Made by a program: the position numbers and the translations under genes
Part shown: positions 30,358 through 39,541 of the stretch, piece by piece
Numbering within the stretch: the stretch's first letter is position 1
How the letters are laid out: each line of letters starts with the position of its first letter
Assembly (NCBI RefSeq): GCF_030733745.1
Contig: NZ_JASHIK010000002.1
Location: 248,001 to 312,000, forward strand
DNA: 64,000 bases
Source: Stappia sp. MMSF_3263
GTDB taxonomy: Bacteria; Pseudomonadota; Alphaproteobacteria; Rhizobiales; Stappiaceae
Reading direction: 5' to 3'
Notes under the pieces: model-generated
What the model was told of the DNA's origin: nothing
The model's database searches: none
Seen by the model: the letters and a program-made list of their open reading frames with translations, nothing else

Positions 30358-31016
30358 GACGCGGCGTCGATCTCGGCGCGCACAGCCGCGAACACATCGC
30401 GAAACATCTCGCGCGTCAGTCGCCCGGTATTGGTGTTGTAGCGGGAGCAGTGATAGCTGTCGAAAAGCGCCAGTCCCGCGCGCGGATCATGCCGTGCATT
30501 GTGCCCGAACGGATACGCCGCACGGCGAACGCCAAGCGCCGACAGCGTCGCGTCATGGGCGATCCGCCCCAGCGCGACCAGGCAGACCAGAGAGGGCAGC
30601 GCCTCGATGGTCTCGCTCAGATAGGGAAGGCAATTGCGGATCTCGGCGCCGACTGGCTTGTTCTCCGGCGGGACGCAGCGCACCGCATTGGTGATCGCCG
30701 CATCGACGAGCTCCAGCCCGTCGTCCGGGCGGGCCTGATAACGCCCCCGCGCGAAGCCGAAATCCGTCAGCGTCTCGTAGAGCAGGTCACCTGCATAATC
30801 GCCGGTGAAGGGACGTCCGGTCTTGTTGGCGCCGCGCAGTCCCGGCGCAAGGCCGACGATCAACAGGCGCGGGCGCGGTGCCGCAAAGGTCGGCACCGGC
30901 GCGTTATGCCAGTCCGGGCTGAGGGCCCGGTGGGTCTCGCGGAACGCCACCAGACGCGGGCAGGACGGACAGTCCCGCCCGGGATCCGGAAGCTTGAGCA
31001 AAGCCGAAGACGACAT
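30354..31016 (-). CDS. Uracil-DNA glycosylase, family 5-like, iron-sulfur type
   Basis: Removes uracil from DNA for base-excision repair. The 220-residue protein has four cysteines placed as in the iron-sulfur glycosylases (Cys16, Cys19, Cys114, Cys129), motif [20 protein letters not shown] at residues 55-73, and motif [14 protein letters not shown] near the C-terminus. Motif A with Gly-Ala-Asn rather than an acidic residue fits family 5 (UDGb). In motif B, Cys stands where many relatives have Pro (HPSxxNT). ATG 31016 is used; the NYN-domain gene ends 7 bases upstream on the same strand, suggesting one transcript. Confidence 0.9.
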   Translation of the reverse strand: MSSSALLKLPDPGRDCPSCPRLVAFRETHRALSPDWHNAPVPTFAAPRPRLLIVGLAPGLRGANKTGRPFTGDYAGDLLYETLTDFGFARGRYQARPDDGLELVDAAITNAVRCVPPENKPVGAEIRNCLPYLSETIEALPSLVCLVALGRIAHDATLSALGVRRAAYPFGHNARHDPRAGLALFDSYHCSRYNTNTGRLTREMFRDVFAAVRAEIDAAS

Positions 31017-31023
31017 TCCCGGT

Positions 31024-31617
31024 TCAATACTCGTCGTCGTCTTCCTCGACCTCGGCCCGGCGTGCCGGAGCCGGACGCGACGGACGCTCGGCCGGATCGC
31101 GGCCGACCTTCTTGGCCAGGGTCGCGAGATCGATGAAATGGTCCGCCTGGCGACGGAGGTCGTCGGCGATCATCGGCGGCTGGGTCTGCAGGGTAGAGAC
31201 AACGCTCACCTTGCGGCCCTTGCGCTGCAGCGCCTCGACCAGCGAGCGGAAATCACCATCGCCGGAGAACAGCACGATGTGATCGACATGCTCGACGATC
31301 TCCATGGCATCGACGGCAAGCTCGATGTCCATGTTGCCCTTGATCTTGCGGCGGCCGGAAGAGTCGACAAACTCCTTCACAGGCTTGGTCACGACCTTGT
31401 AGCCATTGTAGTCCAGCCAATCGATCAGCGGACGAATGGACGAATACTCCTGATCCTCGATCAGGGCTGTGTAATAATACGCCCTAAGAAGGTATCCGGT
31501 CTTCTGAAATTCCTGAAGGAGCATCTTGTAGTCGATGTCGAAACCAATGGTTCGCGCCGTTGAATACAAATTCGCTCCATCAATAAATAAGGCAACCTTC
31601 TCACGCGGATCGAACAT
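31024..31617 (-). CDS. NYN (PIN-like) domain protein, LabA/DUF88 family
   Basis: A 197-residue protein with a Nedd4-BP1/YacP-type nuclease domain. Acidic residues expected at the active site are visible in VALFIDGANLY, the KGNMDIELAVDAM region and LFSGDGDFRSLV, the hallmark pattern of LabA/DUF88 NYN proteins. They are probably RNA nucleases, but the bacterial targets are unknown. The C-terminus is Pro/Arg-rich and ends in an acidic tail (EVEEDDDEY). ATG 31617 (MFDPREK) is chosen over a GTG nine codons upstream. It precedes the uracil-DNA glycosylase by 7 bases and is divergent from rpoZ, an arrangement familiar from other Rhizobiales. Confidence 0.9.
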   Translation of the reverse strand: MFDPREKVALFIDGANLYSTARTIGFDIDYKMLLQEFQKTGYLLRAYYYTALIEDQEYSSIRPLIDWLDYNGYKVVTKPVKEFVDSSGRRKIKGNMDIELAVDAMEIVEHVDHIVLFSGDGDFRSLVEALQRKGRKVSVVSTLQTQPPMIADDLRRQADHFIDLATLAKKVGRDPAERPSRPAPARRAEVEEDDDEY

Positions 31618-31645
31618 CTTTTGGAATACCTTTCGCTGTAACACA

Positions 31646-31689
31646 GGACAATCAACGGCCCGCGAGGATCATTGTCCCCGTCGATTATA
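31646..31689 (-). promoter_or_regulatory. NYN gene promoter with inverted repeat at the predicted transcript start
   Basis: On the minus strand a perfect TATAAT lies at 31684-31689, with no good -35 box. About 7 bases downstream begins an inverted repeat, GGACAAT (31646-31652) with ATTGTCC (31671-31677), 18 bases apart. It would cover the predicted transcription start and early leader. Confidence 0.4.
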
Positions 31690-31997
31690 ATGAGCGACCC
31701 TGATGCGCGGTTTCGCCCGCCGCGCATGAGAATAGGCTGTGCCCAGAACCGTTTTCGGATCGACCTGCAACCCGGATTACCCATCCGGTTTCCGTGCCCG
31801 TGGGGTGCATCATCCTGCAAGCACCCCGTCTTTGCTTTGGACGGCTTCTGTCGCCGCCGTTATGCAACTCCCACTACACCATTTCTCCATGAAACGGCAA
31901 CAGAACTCAACGCGATTTTCACCGCGATTCGCCAGCGGACCCAAGCAATTCCAGAAACGTGATTAAAAACAATCTTGTGTCACATCCTTGCGCGAGG

Positions 31998-32026
31998 CTT
32001 GCGTTGGGCGGTGCAACACAGTACAT
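31998..32026 (+). promoter_or_regulatory. Weak promoter candidate for rpoZ
   Basis: CTTGCG at 31998-32003 and GTACAT at 32021-32026, spaced 17 bases, about 38 bases before the rpoZ ATG. The -35 half fits the rhizobial CTTGAC-like consensus; the -10 half is poor. Confidence 0.25.
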
Positions 32027-32063
32027 GTCACGGCTTGCCGACAACAGATTATGGAGAATTCCC

Positions 32064-32474
32064 ATGGCGCGCGTGACCGTCGAAGACTGCATCGACAAGG
32101 TCGAGAACCGCTTCGAACTGGTGCTGCTTGCGAGCCATCGTGCCCGGATGATCTCCAACGGTTCGCCGCTGACCATCGACCGCGACAACGACAAGAACCC
32201 GGTCGTGGCGCTGCGCGAGGTCGCTGACGAGACCGTCAGCCCGGAAGATCTCAAGGAAGACCTGATCCACTCGCTGCAGAAATACGTCGAGGTGGACGAG
32301 CCGGAGGCCGACGCCGTGCCGATGGTTCCCAACACCTCTTCACAGCAACAGCAGGGCGGCACCGAGGTCAACGCGGTGGACGACAGCGCCGTCGAATTCG
32401 ACCGCATGTCGGAAGAAGACCTGCTGCGCGGCCTGGAGGGACTTGTGCCGCCGGAGCGCAAGGACGATATCTGA
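32064..32474 (+). CDS. rpoZ: RNA polymerase omega subunit
   Basis: Small subunit that stabilises beta-prime and forms part of a ppGpp-binding site on RNA polymerase in proteobacteria. The 136-residue protein opens with the conserved [21 protein letters not shown] (split by its helix) and includes [12 protein letters not shown] and [10 protein letters not shown]. The C-terminal half is longer and more acidic/Gln-rich than E. coli omega (91 residues), as is usual in Rhizobiales. GGAG lies 7 bases before ATG 32064. The (p)ppGpp synthetase/hydrolase gene follows 141 bases later. Confidence 0.97.
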   Translation: MARVTVEDCIDKVENRFELVLLASHRARMISNGSPLTIDRDNDKNPVVALREVADETVSPEDLKEDLIHSLQKYVEVDEPEADAVPMVPNTSSQQQQGGTEVNAVDDSAVEFDRMSEEDLLRGLEGLVPPERKDDI

Positions 32475-32615
32475 CCGGAGACGTCCGGCGGCGCCCTGGC
32501 GCCGCCGCGCGTCGTCGAGCGGCGAACGCCGCGACGCGACCGCTGGTCGACTTCACCATTCGTCGAGAGACCGTGGCGTAGCGGCGGCCGCACCGATGTG
32601 TGAGGCGTTTCCGCG

Positions 32616-34829
32616 ATGATGCGGCAATACGAGCTGGTCGAACGCGTCCAGCGTTTCAATCCGAACGCCGACGAGGCGCTGCTCAACAAGGCCTATGTCT
32701 ATGCCATGCAGAAGCATGGCACCCAGATGCGTGCCTCGGGTGACCCGTATTTCTCGCATCCCCTCGAAGTGGCTGCGATCCTCACGGACCTGCGTCTCGA
32801 TGACGCAACCATCGCCGTTGCCCTCCTGCACGACACGATCGAGGACACCTCGGCGACGCGCGACGAGATCGACCGGCTGTTCGGTCCGGAAATCGGCAAG
32901 CTCGTCGACGGGCTGACCAAGATCAAGCGCCTGGACCTTGCCTCCAAACGGGCGAAACAGGCCGAGAACTTCCGCAAGCTTCTGCTCGCCATCGCCGACG
33001 ACGTGCGCGTGCTGCTGGTCAAGCTGGCCGACCGCCTGCACAACATGCGCACGCTCCATCACATGCCCGAGCACAAGCGCGGACGCATCGCCGAAGAGAC
33101 CATGGAGATCTATGCGCCGCTCGCCGGGCGCATGGGCATGCATGACATGCGCGAGGAACTGGAGGACATCGCCTTCAGGACGCTCAATCCCGACGCCTAT
33201 GCGGCGATCACGGAGCGCCTCGGTGCGCTCGAGGAGAAAAACAAGAGCCTCATCTTCGACATCGAGCACGACCTGATGTCGCGGCTCGAGGAGCGCGGCA
33301 TCGCCGCACTCGTGCGCGGCCGCGAGAAACGACCCCACTCGATCTTCCGCAAGATGCAGTCGAAGTCGATTGCCTTCGAGCAACTGTCCGACATCTACGG
33401 CTTCCGCGTCGTGGTCGGCACGGTCGAGGCCTGCTACCGGGTGCTCGGGGTCGTTCACACGACCTGGCCGGCCGTCCCGGGGCGCTTCAAGGACTACCTG
33501 TCGACGCCCAAGCAGAACGACTACCGCTCCATCCACACAACGGTCGTGGGGCCGAGTCGGCAACGGGTCGAGTTGCAGATCCGCACGACGTCCATGGACC
33601 GGGTGGCCGAATACGGCATCGCCGCCCACGCGCTCTACAAGGACGGCGAGCTTGGCGGGCGCAACGTCAACAAGCTGAACGAGGAAAGCCGCGCCTATGA
33701 ATGGCTGCGGCGCACTATCGAGTTGCTGTCGCAGGGCGACACACCGGAAGAGTTCCTGGAGAATACCAAGCTGGAGCTGTTCCACGACCAGGTCTTCTGC
33801 TTCACCCCGAAGGGACGCCTGATCGCCCTGCCGCGCGGCGCGACGCCTATCGATTTCGCCTATGCGGTCCATACCGATATCGGCAACACCTGCGTCGGCG
33901 CGAAGATCAACGGCCAGATCATGCCGCTGGTCACCGAGCTCAGGAACGGCGACGAGGTCGACATCGTGCGCAGCCAGGCGCAGACGCCGCCGCCGGCATG
34001 GGAGTCGATCGCAGTCACCGGCAAGGCACGCGCGGCCATTCGCCGGGCGACACGCGAAAGCGCCCGCCAGCAATACGGCTCGCTCGGCCGGCACATCCTG
34101 GAACGTGCGTTCCAGCGGGCCGGCCATGCGTTCAACGACGACCGCCTCGGCAGTGCCTTGTCGCCGCTCGGCTTCACCGCCGTCGGCGACCTCCTGGCGG
34201 CCGTCGGACGCGGTGAAATCCGTGCCCACGAGATCGTGGCAACGCTCTATCCGGACTATCGCGACGACCGGCTGCCCAATGCCGCGCATGCCCCTGAGGA
34301 CGGCTGGTTCGACCTTGAGGCCGGAAGCGGCATGAAGTTCAGGATCCCGGAGAGCGACGAGGATGCAGACCTCTCGCGACCCTTGCCGATTCGCGGCCTT
34401 GCCGGCGATCTGCCGGTTTCCTTCGCGCCCGACGGCGGCGCCGTGCCCGGCGACAGAATCGTCGGCATCCTGACGCCGGGCATCGGCGTCACCATCTATC
34501 CGATTCAGTCCCCCGCGCTGCAGGCGTTCGAGGACGAGACGGACCGCTGGCTCGATGTGCGCTGGGACATGAGCGGGGAGCATCGTGAGCGCTTTCCCGC
34601 CAGAATCAACGTTTCCGCCCTCAACGAGCCGGGGTCCCTGGCGACGATCGCCGCGACGATCGCCGAACTGGACGGAAACATCGACAATCTGAAAATGCTG
34701 CGCAGGGCAGCGGATTTTCACGAAATCCTTATCGATCTTGAGGTATGGGATCTGAAGCACCTGACCCGCATCATGAACCAGCTGCGGGCAAAGACGAATG
34801 TATCGAGCGTGACACGGGAAATCGGCTAG
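32616..34829 (+). CDS. rsh: Bifunctional (p)ppGpp synthetase/hydrolase
   Basis: Makes and degrades the stringent-response alarmone. The 737-residue protein has, in order: an HD hydrolase domain (residues about 25-180) with the intact metal motif LLHDTIEDT (His72, Asp73); a synthetase domain (about 235-350) with GRFKDYLSTPKQNDYRSIHTT split by its loop. Its RFKD motif (290-293) is the RxKD type of bifunctional enzymes rather than the ExDD of RelA. A TGS domain (about 388-450, FCFTPKGRLIALPRGATPIDFAY) and a C-terminal ACT domain (ARINVSALNEPGSLATIAATI) follow. Alphaproteobacteria usually carry this as their only long Rsh enzyme. Confidence 0.97.
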   Translation: MMRQYELVERVQRFNPNADEALLNKAYVYAMQKHGTQMRASGDPYFSHPLEVAAILTDLRLDDATIAVALLHDTIEDTSATRDEIDRLFGPEIGKLVDGLTKIKRLDLASKRAKQAENFRKLLLAIADDVRVLLVKLADRLHNMRTLHHMPEHKRGRIAEETMEIYAPLAGRMGMHDMREELEDIAFRTLNPDAYAAITERLGALEEKNKSLIFDIEHDLMSRLEERGIAALVRGREKRPHSIFRKMQSKSIAFEQLSDIYGFRVVVGTVEACYRVLGVVHTTWPAVPGRFKDYLSTPKQNDYRSIHTTVVGPSRQRVELQIRTTSMDRVAEYGIAAHALYKDGELGGRNVNKLNEESRAYEWLRRTIELLSQGDTPEEFLENTKLELFHDQVFCFTPKGRLIALPRGATPIDFAYAVHTDIGNTCVGAKINGQIMPLVTELRNGDEVDIVRSQAQTPPPAWESIAVTGKARAAIRRATRESARQQYGSLGRHILERAFQRAGHAFNDDRLGSALSPLGFTAVGDLLAAVGRGEIRAHEIVATLYPDYRDDRLPNAAHAPEDGWFDLEAGSGMKFRIPESDEDADLSRPLPIRGLAGDLPVSFAPDGGAVPGDRIVGILTPGIGVTIYPIQSPALQAFEDETDRWLDVRWDMSGEHRERFPARINVSALNEPGSLATIAATIAELDGNIDNLKMLRRAADFHEILIDLEVWDLKHLTRIMNQLRAKTNVSSVTREIG

Positions 34830-34916
34830 AACCCCGGCATCGGCCGGGTCCGCTTCCGGCAGCGCAACTTTGCACCAGGCGGGTGGCCGCCGCAGGAATC
34901 GAAGACAAGAGCCCGC

Positions 34917-35519
34917 ATGCTTTTCAAACGCCGTGACAAGCCGAGCCACCTGGAGCGCCTGCGTGTGGCAGTCTGGCCGCGTCACAGCTTTGCCCGTTCG
35001 GCCCGCTATTTCTCGAAACGCGTGTTGCGGCTGACCGCCAGCCCGAACGCCATCGCGCTGGGGTTTGCCGCCGGCGCCTTCGCCTCTATGACGCCCTTCA
35101 TCGGCTTCCATTTTCTCCTGAGCTTCGTCGTCGCCTTCCTGATCGGTGGCAACATGCTGGCCGCCGCGCTGGGGACCGCCGTCGGCAATCCCCTCACCTT
35201 CCCCTTCATCTGGGCATTCACCTACAAGATCGGTTCGCTGCTCATCTACGGAGAGGCGAAGACGCTCGATCATGGAACGATCGACCGGCATCTGGGCGGC
35301 GGCTTCTTCGAGAAATCGCTCGATGTGATCCTGCCGCTGATCAAGCCGATGCTGCTTGGCTCGGTACCGCTCGGCATCGCCGTGGGAACGTTCTTCTATT
35401 TCCTCGTCTTCTACAGCGTGCGTGCCTACCAGCGTTCGCGCCGGGCGAAGATCGCCACGCGCCGGATGCGCTTTGCCGCGCGCACGCAGCCGGACGCGGA
35501 TGCCGACACGGACACGTGA
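34917..35519 (+). CDS. DUF2062 membrane protein
   Basis: A 200-residue protein with a basic N-terminus (KRRDKPSHLERLRVAVWPR) and three to four hydrophobic segments. The DUF2062 signature SPNAIALGFAAGAFASMTPF is followed by GFHFLLSF and GTAVGNPLTFPFIWAFTYKIG (the conserved GNPxT...P region). The family is widespread in proteobacteria but has no established function. The C-terminus is Arg-rich then acidic (DADADTDT). It lies between rsh and pdxJ on the same strand. Confidence 0.88.
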   Translation: MLFKRRDKPSHLERLRVAVWPRHSFARSARYFSKRVLRLTASPNAIALGFAAGAFASMTPFIGFHFLLSFVVAFLIGGNMLAAALGTAVGNPLTFPFIWAFTYKIGSLLIYGEAKTLDHGTIDRHLGGGFFEKSLDVILPLIKPMLLGSVPLGIAVGTFFYFLVFYSVRAYQRSRRAKIATRRMRFAARTQPDADADTDT

Positions 35520-35624
35520 CGACGCGCCGCGTCCGCTTTGCCGTTGAAGCGGGCGCCCGGACTGCCCCATATTGGGGACGTTTCGTTCTCGCGTCCCAGC
35601 CTGCGTCACCCCGGGAGCTTCCGC

Positions 35625-36401
35625 ATGACATCTCAACGCCTGCGTCTCGGCGTCAATATCGACCACGTCGCCACGATCCGTAATGCACGCGGCGGCCGCT
35701 TTCCCGATCCCGTTCGCGCAGCCCATCTCGCGGCTCAGGCGGGCGCCGACGGCATCACCGCGCATCTGCGGGAGGACAGGCGGCACATTTCCGATGCCGA
35801 TATCGAGCGGCTTTCCCGGGAGCTCGACCTGCCGCTCAACTTCGAGATGGCGGCGACGGAGGAAATGCTGGCCATCGCTCTGAAAGCGCGTCCGCACGCA
35901 GCATGCATCGTTCCCGAGAAGCGTGAGGAACGCACGACCGAGGGCGGCCTCGACGCGCGCGGCCAGCACAATCACCTGAAGCCGGTGGTCACCGCCCTTG
36001 CGGAGAACGGCAGCCGGGTGTCGCTGTTCATCGAGGCGGACGAGAGGCAGCTCGAGGCGGCCGTCTCGCTCGGCGCGCCGGTCGTGGAACTGCATACGGG
36101 CCGCTATTGCGATCTCCGCAATGACGGCGACATGGACGGAGCGCGGACGGAACTTGCGCGCATCCGCAAGGCGGCGGCCTACGGAGCCTCGCTGGGGCTG
36201 GAAGTCCATGCCGGCCACGGGCTTGCCTTCGACACGGTCGGCGACATCGCCGTCATACCCGAGCTGGCCGAGCTCAACATCGGCCACTTCCTTGTCGGCG
36301 AGGCGATCTTCATCGGCCTTGAAGCCGCCATCCGCGAGATGCGCCGGTGCATGGACGAGGCTCGTCGGGGGACGGCACGGGCCCCGGAGGCCGCCGGATG
36401 A
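35625..36401 (+). CDS. pdxJ: Pyridoxine 5'-phosphate synthase
   Basis: Condenses 1-deoxyxylulose 5-phosphate with 3-amino-2-oxopropyl phosphate to form vitamin B6 (PNP). The 258-residue TIM-barrel protein shows [50 protein letters not shown], and the C-terminal phosphate-binding [18 protein letters not shown] start at ATG 35625 ([11 protein letters not shown]) with GGGAG 7 bases upstream rather than 87 bases earlier. Its stop overlaps the acpS start (ATGA), so translation is coupled, the order also seen in many other proteobacteria. Confidence 0.97.
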   Translation: MTSQRLRLGVNIDHVATIRNARGGRFPDPVRAAHLAAQAGADGITAHLREDRRHISDADIERLSRELDLPLNFEMAATEEMLAIALKARPHAACIVPEKREERTTEGGLDARGQHNHLKPVVTALAENGSRVSLFIEADERQLEAAVSLGAPVVELHTGRYCDLRNDGDMDGARTELARIRKAAAYGASLGLEVHAGHGLAFDTVGDIAVIPELAELNIGHFLVGEAIFIGLEAAIREMRRCMDEARRGTARAPEAAG

Positions 36402-36835
36402 TCGTCGGCATCGGCTCGGACCTGATCGATATCCGCCGCATCGAGAAGACGCTGGAACGCTTCGGCGAGCGGTTCGTCAAGCGCGTCTTCACCGAGGAGG
36501 AGCGGGCCAAGTCCGACCGCCGACGCATGCGAGCAGCCTCCTATGCCAAGCGTTTCGCCGCCAAGGAAGCCTGCTCCAAGGCGCTTGGATCGGGCATCAG
36601 GATGGGCGTCGCCTGGCGCGAGATGGGGGTGGTCAACCTGCCCTCCGGCAAGCCGACCATGCGACTTGCCGGATCGGCCGCCGCCCGGCTGCAGCGACTG
36701 GTACCGCCGGGCTTCGTGGCGCGCATCGACCTGACAATCACCGACGACGATCCGCTCGCCCAGGCCTTCGTCGTCATCAGCGCCTGGCCGGAGGACTGGC
36801 CGCAGGCGCTCGCCGACCCGATGGAGCACGACTGA
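36398..36835 (+). CDS. acpS: Holo-[acyl-carrier-protein] synthase
   Basis: Transfers phosphopantetheine from CoA to acyl carrier protein. The 145-residue protein has the AcpS metal/CoA motifs: [19 protein letters not shown] at the N-terminus, [12 protein letters not shown], and [15 protein letters not shown] (WxxKEAxxKALGxG pattern, with Ala for Trp). It starts within the pdxJ stop codon by a 4-base ATGA overlap. Length is slightly above the usual 120-130 because of a C-terminal tail. A 208-base gap without a gene separates it from lepB. Confidence 0.97.
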   Translation: MIVGIGSDLIDIRRIEKTLERFGERFVKRVFTEEERAKSDRRRMRAASYAKRFAAKEACSKALGSGIRMGVAWREMGVVNLPSGKPTMRLAGSAAARLQRLVPPGFVARIDLTITDDDPLAQAFVVISAWPEDWPQALADPMEHD

Positions 36836-37043
36836 CGACGCCGTCAGTCCGGAACCAGCCGGTGCGCGTTTGCGTTGCGTCTGCAAGGGCGAGCCGGTAC
36901 AAGCCAAGAATATCCGGCGGAATCCCCCTCCCGGGCCCACTGGAACGAACGGCCGGTGAGCATGGCACTGCGCCACAGTCCCGGCCGGCGTTGCATATCG
37001 AGATGCACCGGCCCCCGCCGCGGCGACCACCACGAAGGATGCA

Positions 37044-37796
37044 ATGAGCGTGTCTGAAGAAAAGAAGAGCAAGGATGGCGGCCTCTACGAGACCGTCAAG
37101 GTACTTGTGCAGGCGCTGTTGCTCGCCCTCGTCGTGCGGACGCTGTTCTTCCAGCCGTTCAACATCCCTTCGGGATCGATGATGGACACGCTGCTGATCG
37201 GCGATTACCTGTTCGTCTCGAAATACAGCTACGGTTATTCGCGCTATTCGTTTCCCTACGGCCTGATGCCGATAGAGGGCCGCGTCTGGGCGGAAGAGCC
37301 CGAGCGCGGCGATGTCGCAGTGTTCAAGCTGCCGCGCGACAATTCCATCGACTACATCAAGCGTGTCATCGGCCTGCCGGGCGACGAGATCCAGATGATC
37401 GACGGCGTTCTGCACATCAACGGCACCGCGGTCGAGCGCACCCGCATCGACGACTTCATCTCCACCGACACGTTCGGCAATGTCCGCCGCGTGCCCCGCT
37501 TCCGCGAGACGCTGCCGAACGGCGTTTCCTACGACACGCTCGACCTGACGACACGCGGCACCTGGGACAATACCGGCGTCTACAAGGTGCCGCCCGGCCA
37601 CTATTTCATGATGGGCGACAACCGCGACAACTCCACCGACAGCCGCGTGCTTTCGGCGGTCGGCTATGTGCCGTTCGAGAATTTCGTCGGCCGGGCCGAG
37701 ATGCTGTTCTTCTCCGTCGACGAGGATGCCTCCGCCTGGATGTTCTGGAAGTGGCCGTGGACGGTGCGCGGCAGCCGCCTGTTCCGGATGCTTTGA
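37044..37796 (+). CDS. lepB: Signal peptidase I
   Basis: Inner-membrane serine protease that cleaves signal peptides from exported proteins. The 250-residue protein has one N-terminal membrane segment (residues about 17-36), then the catalytic Ser45 in IPSGSMMDTL, the general-base Lys106 in DYIKRVIGLPGD, and the conserved GHYFMMGDNRDNSTDSR box. GAAGGA lies just before ATG 37044. It is the first of the usual lepB-rnc-era set, with rnc starting 31 bases after its stop. Confidence 0.97.
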   Translation: MSVSEEKKSKDGGLYETVKVLVQALLLALVVRTLFFQPFNIPSGSMMDTLLIGDYLFVSKYSYGYSRYSFPYGLMPIEGRVWAEEPERGDVAVFKLPRDNSIDYIKRVIGLPGDEIQMIDGVLHINGTAVERTRIDDFISTDTFGNVRRVPRFRETLPNGVSYDTLDLTTRGTWDNTGVYKVPPGHYFMMGDNRDNSTDSRVLSAVGYVPFENFVGRAEMLFFSVDEDASAWMFWKWPWTVRGSRLFRML

Positions 37797-37827
37797 TCCG
37801 CAACGGCGATCGGGGCAGACTGGCATC

Positions 37828-38547
37828 ATGACATCCGACGGGCAGAAAAAAGCCGAGGCGCGACTGCAGACGCGCCTCGGCCACACATTTGACGACAGGG
37901 AACTCCTGTCGCGGGCCTTGACCCATGGCAGCGCCACGGCGCGCAGCGGCGGCCCGGACGCCAGCTACCAGAGACTGGAGTTCCTGGGCGATCGCGTCCT
38001 CGGCCTTGCCATCGCCACCATGCTGCACAAGGCCTTTCCGAAGGCCGACGAGGGCGAGCTTGCCCGCCGCCTCAACCAGCTCGTGCGCCGCGAGACCTGT
38101 GCCGAGGTCGCACGCGACCTGGAACTGGGCGATGCCGTGCTTCTGGGTGACAGCGAGGCGCAGACCGGCGGCAAGCGCAAGACCGCAATCCTCGCCGATG
38201 TCTGCGAGGCGGTGATCGCGGCGGTTTATCTGGACGGCGGGCTGGAAGCGGCGCAGAATCTGATCGAGCGGCTCTGGGGACCGCGCATGACGAGCTATTC
38301 CGGCCCGCTGCGGGATCCCAAGACGATGCTGCAGGAATGGGCACAGGGACGCGGCAAGCCCGCCCCGCGCTACACGATGACCGAACGAAGCGGGCCGGAC
38401 CATGCGCCGAGCTTCACCGTTCGTGTCGATATCGAGGGCTACGAACCGGCGCAGGGCGCCGGTGGCTCGAAACGCATCGCGGAACAGCGTGCGGCGGAAG
38501 CCGCCTTGCTGCGCGAGGGACTTCTGACAGAGAAAGACGACACGTGA
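37828..38547 (+). CDS. rnc: Ribonuclease III
   Basis: Double-strand-specific endoribonuclease for rRNA and mRNA processing. The 239-residue protein has the RNase III signature QRLEFLGDRVLGLAIA (residues about 48-63) with acidic metal ligands, a second acidic cluster in LADVCEAVIAAVYLDGG, and a C-terminal double-stranded RNA-binding domain (from DPKTMLQEWAQGRGKPAPRY to KRIAEQRAAEAALL). ATG 37828 gives family length; its Shine-Dalgarno is weak. Its stop overlaps the era GTG start (GTGA), so the two are translationally coupled. Confidence 0.97.
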   Translation: MTSDGQKKAEARLQTRLGHTFDDRELLSRALTHGSATARSGGPDASYQRLEFLGDRVLGLAIATMLHKAFPKADEGELARRLNQLVRRETCAEVARDLELGDAVLLGDSEAQTGGKRKTAILADVCEAVIAAVYLDGGLEAAQNLIERLWGPRMTSYSGPLRDPKTMLQEWAQGRGKPAPRYTMTERSGPDHAPSFTVRVDIEGYEPAQGAGGSKRIAEQRAAEAALLREGLLTEKDDT

Positions 38548-39521
38548 ACGCGCAAGACGACGACACCCCTACCGGCATCGAGCCCGGCGTGGCCCGCATC
38601 GGTGGCCCCTCCGGCGACGACAGCGGGACTGCCACCCGCGCCGGTTTCGTCGCTCTGATCGGCGCCCCCAACGCGGGCAAGTCGACGCTTCTCAACGCGC
38701 TGGTCGGCGTCAAGGTGTCGATCGTCACCCACAAGGTGCAGACGACGCGCGCCCTGGTGCGCGGCATCGCCATGCAGGATGCCTCCCAGATCGTCTTCGT
38801 CGACACGCCGGGCATCTTCCGGCCCAAGCGGCGGTTGGAACGGGCCATGGTCGACACCGCCTGGGGCGGCGCGCGCGAGGCGGATGTGGTCGTGCTCCTG
38901 ATCGACGCCAAGAGGGGCATCGACGAGCAGGCCGAGGCGATCCTCGACCGGCTGGCGGATGTACGCCTGCCGAAGGTGCTGGTGCTCAACAAGATCGACA
39001 TCACCCAGCGCGAAACGCTGCTCGAACTTGCCGCCAACGCCAATGCGCGCGCGCCCTTCGACCAGACCTTCATGGTCTCTGCCGCCAAGGGCTACGGTCT
39101 CGACGACCTGATGGGTTATCTTGCCCAAACCGTTCCCCCCGGTCCCTGGCTCTACCCGGAGGACCAGGCCTCGGACCTGCCGATGCGCATGCTGGCGGCC
39201 GAGATCACCCGCGAGAAGCTGTTCCTGCGCCTGCACCAGGAACTGCCCTACATGTCGACGGTCGAGACCGAAGCCTGGCAGGAGCGCAAGGACGGCTCGG
39301 TGCGTATCGAGCAGACCATCTATGTGGAGCGCGACAGCCAGAAGGTGATCGTCCTCGGCCAGGGCGGACGCACGATCAAGTCGATCTCCCAGGCCGCCCG
39401 TGCCGAGATCGCCGAGGCCGCCGGCTGCCCGGTGCATCTCTTCCTCTTCGTCAAGGTGCGCGAGAACTGGTCCGACGATCCGGAGCGCTACCGCGAGATG
39501 GGCCTGGAGTTCCCGAGGTAG
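38544..39521 (+). CDS. era: GTPase Era
   Basis: Ribosome-associated GTPase required for 16S rRNA maturation and small-subunit assembly. The 325-residue protein contains the G1 motif GAPNAGKST, G3 DTPG, G4 NKID, and a C-terminal KH RNA-binding domain ending in HLFLFVKVRENWSDDPERYREMGLEF. The start is GTG 38544, overlapping the rnc stop; this gives a roughly 32-residue N-terminal extension before the GTPase domain, common in Rhizobiales. recO normally follows directly; here an AT-rich gene of about 0.6 kb is inserted between them. Confidence 0.97.
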   Translation: MNAQDDDTPTGIEPGVARIGGPSGDDSGTATRAGFVALIGAPNAGKSTLLNALVGVKVSIVTHKVQTTRALVRGIAMQDASQIVFVDTPGIFRPKRRLERAMVDTAWGGAREADVVVLLIDAKRGIDEQAEAILDRLADVRLPKVLVLNKIDITQRETLLELAANANARAPFDQTFMVSAAKGYGLDDLMGYLAQTVPPGPWLYPEDQASDLPMRMLAAEITREKLFLRLHQELPYMSTVETEAWQERKDGSVRIEQTIYVERDSQKVIVLGQGGRTIKSISQAARAEIAEAAGCPVHLFLFVKVRENWSDDPERYREMGLEFPR

Positions 39522-39541
39522 GGGGCACGAATCCTACAGCC

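Larger units (their letters stand above)
31618..32063. other. 446-base divergent gap between NYN gene and rpoZ
   Basis: Contains a good -10 box and an inverted repeat for the NYN gene (separate entry) and a weak rpoZ promoter candidate (separate entry). Open frames of 70-96 codons exist here on both strands but show no family features, and I do not call them genes. No tRNA or recognisable structured RNA is seen. Confidence 0.6.

Noticed and set aside
31672-31962. 96-codon open frame in the NYN-rpoZ gap
   Set aside because: No Shine-Dalgarno of note, odd composition, no family resemblance, and it overlaps the promoter signals of the NYN gene.
32553-36287. 1244-codon open frame on the minus strand
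   Set aside because: It runs antisense to rsh, DUF2062 and pdxJ, all of which have strong family motifs. Long antisense frames are expected in high-G+C DNA, and its translation has no domain-like features.
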